DNA from: Epiperipatus broadwayi
Lineage: Eukaryota > Onychophora > Udeonychophora > Euonychophora > Peripatidae
NCBI GenBank assembly: GCA_028023455.1
Contig: JAQFVV010006273.1
Coordinates: forward strand, 5,253,128-5,317,127
DNA: 64,000 bases
Direction: 5' to 3'
The position numbers were made by a program, and so were the translations under genes. Below are positions 62,628-64,000 of the stretch, piece by piece. Below the pieces are notes generated by a model. The model was not told the origin of the DNA, ran no database searches, and was given only the letters and a program-made list of their open reading frames with translations. How positions within the stretch are numbered: the first letter of the stretch is position 1; every line of letters begins with the position of its first letter.

Positions 62628-64000
62628 CCAAAAACAGAATTGACAATTTATTATTCACCACTATCCCCTAAAAAGTTTGACATTGAATAAAATATCAACA
62701 ACAATTATTTCTCATCTAATCTGCTTCTGTTTCAGCATGATGGGAGATGAAATTTTGCAAAATATCAGTATAAGTAATTACAAGTAAATACACCTATGGG
62801 TGATCCAATTATGTTCACATCGTTTGTCCATGATACCTTTTATTTTGTCATGTGTGTGTACTCATATTTACTTTTTTGTTAGTGTATATTTTTAACTAGC
62901 TTTTATATACAGTAATCATCTTTCAGTATTTTACAAGAGTGCCTACTAAACATTTTTTAGGGCATTTAATGGTAAACATTGATTTTAAATTAACAATGTG
63001 CAAATGCAAAGGTTAATAACATTTGTAGAGTTATATGTGAATTTGGTCTAGTTTAAGAGGCTTGATTTGTAAAAATAAGAATTAGAAACCATTATAATAT
63101 TTTTTTCCAATGTTTATAGCCATATGTTTGAAATGTAAGAGTAAGAGTCATTTGTAATTTCTATATATTTGTTTGTTGTGGCTTTACATTTAAAACTTTT
63201 GATGATAATAATAATTATAATACAACATACAACAGTGTTTTACTTAATTTAGCTCTTTTTTGTTTATCTAATTAAAGCAACTTAGTAAACAGCTTCAGGA
63301 TATGCACATACGCACAAACACACACACACACATTTATATTACTTACAACTCCTGTTTCATAGTTCAATTCAAAGTTGCAAAGCTGCACCAGTTATTTACA
63401 TTGTTTCAATAAGATTAACATGCATTAAAACAGTCTTATAAAAAAAAAACTCAGTTTATCTGTAGCAGTGATGAGCAACCCATGAATTGTGATTTCCCAA
63501 GAAATCATGGAAAAATCGAGGTACTCATGTGATTATCAAAAAATTTATTTGTAGCAATAAAAAAAAAATAAAAGTTATTTTTTCTTTTAAAAGTAAAAAT
63601 ATAATATGGCATTTTATATTCATCTGTGAGAAATCATATTGGGAAAATATCCAATAATAAACAAATGACATATTTTTGTCAGGTCATAAAACTAAATTAA
63701 TAATGCTCAATCTAGTTTAACATGACAGTAGTTGCAGTAGGTGAAATATTTCCCAGTAAAAAATAAAAACAGAAAATTATTATTTCCTAAATTATGTTTC
63801 ATTATATTTCCTAATTAGTCAAATTGGTTTAGAGATAACAAATAGTAACGGACTGTTCACCGCTACTGTATAGTAATGAAAAAAAAGTTGTAGTTTATAA
63901 ATTTACTAACATTATTTTAATTACTTTGATCAGTTATTTTTAAATAATAATCGATTAATGAGTTTCATTTGCATATATTATATGAAGTATGAAAAATCAA
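61546..64000 (-). other. PKS 5' intron, continuing off the window
   Basis: The acceptor AG sits at 61546-61547, with a branch-point-like TACTAAT about 30 bases upstream on the minus strand. The missing upstream exon should end in a motif like IAIVGIG with a phase-1 junction. I looked for reverse-complement codons of that motif between 61700 and 64000 and found none, so this part reads as intron. It contains a tetranucleotide microsatellite (62581-62628), a short CA run near 63317-63331 and otherwise featureless AT-rich DNA. Confidence 0.7.
62581..62628. repeat. (CTAT)n(CTGT)n microsatellite
   Basis: CTAT units pass into CTGT units with one CTGTTTGT interruption, 48 bp, in the PKS 5' intron. 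Confidence 0.93.

Overview
The window looks like AT-rich nuclear DNA of an invertebrate animal. Evidence for this: very low gene density, GT-AG introns, long microsatellites, and remnants of RTE-type and other non-LTR retrotransposons, Penelope-like elements (PLEs) and a Ty3/Gypsy-like LTR element. The species or phylum cannot be fixed from the sequence. A spiralian or cnidarian would fit, but nothing here is diagnostic.

Only one convincing host gene is present. It is on the minus strand at 49138-61545 and runs past the right edge. It encodes a large type I polyketide synthase (PKS) in the order KS-AT-DH-methyltransferase-like-ER-KR-ACP. Six domains lie in one unbroken 6794-bp exon (54752-61545). 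A 27-codon linker exon (50418-50499) and a short ACP exon (49138-49406) follow, and the stop codon comes right after the ACP, so there is no thioesterase. All splice phases agree. The first exon or exons, carrying the start codon and the first residues of the KS, lie beyond 64000 or were not recognised.

The other 49 kb is repeats and featureless AT-rich DNA. From left to right: short direct repeats (176-555, 1338-1720); a duplicated unit with a hammerhead-like motif (4018-4490); a hairpin (4649-4755); PLE-terminal-type repeats (5731-6345, 7264-7386); a possible LTR fragment (8201-8449); nested inverted repeats (9305-9775); an unidentified decayed coding stretch (10846-11229, minus); an RTE element (13951-15565, minus); a possible processed retrocopy (17639-18120, minus); a PLE cluster (20169-22170); a decayed LTR element with 5' LTR, primer-binding site and gag-like remnant (25136-27330); a PLE with RT and GIY-YIG remnants and more terminal repeats (32181-34965); a foldback element (35714-36007); three remnants of one LINE superfamily (36624-45560); a repeat array (45930-47220); and a tandem dimer of about 375-bp units, each with a minus-strand hammerhead (47239-48026).

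The two themes worth following are the PKS, whose motifs resemble microbial PKSs more than animal fatty-acid synthase, and at least four families of repeats that carry hammerhead-ribozyme-like cores close to PLE coding remnants.
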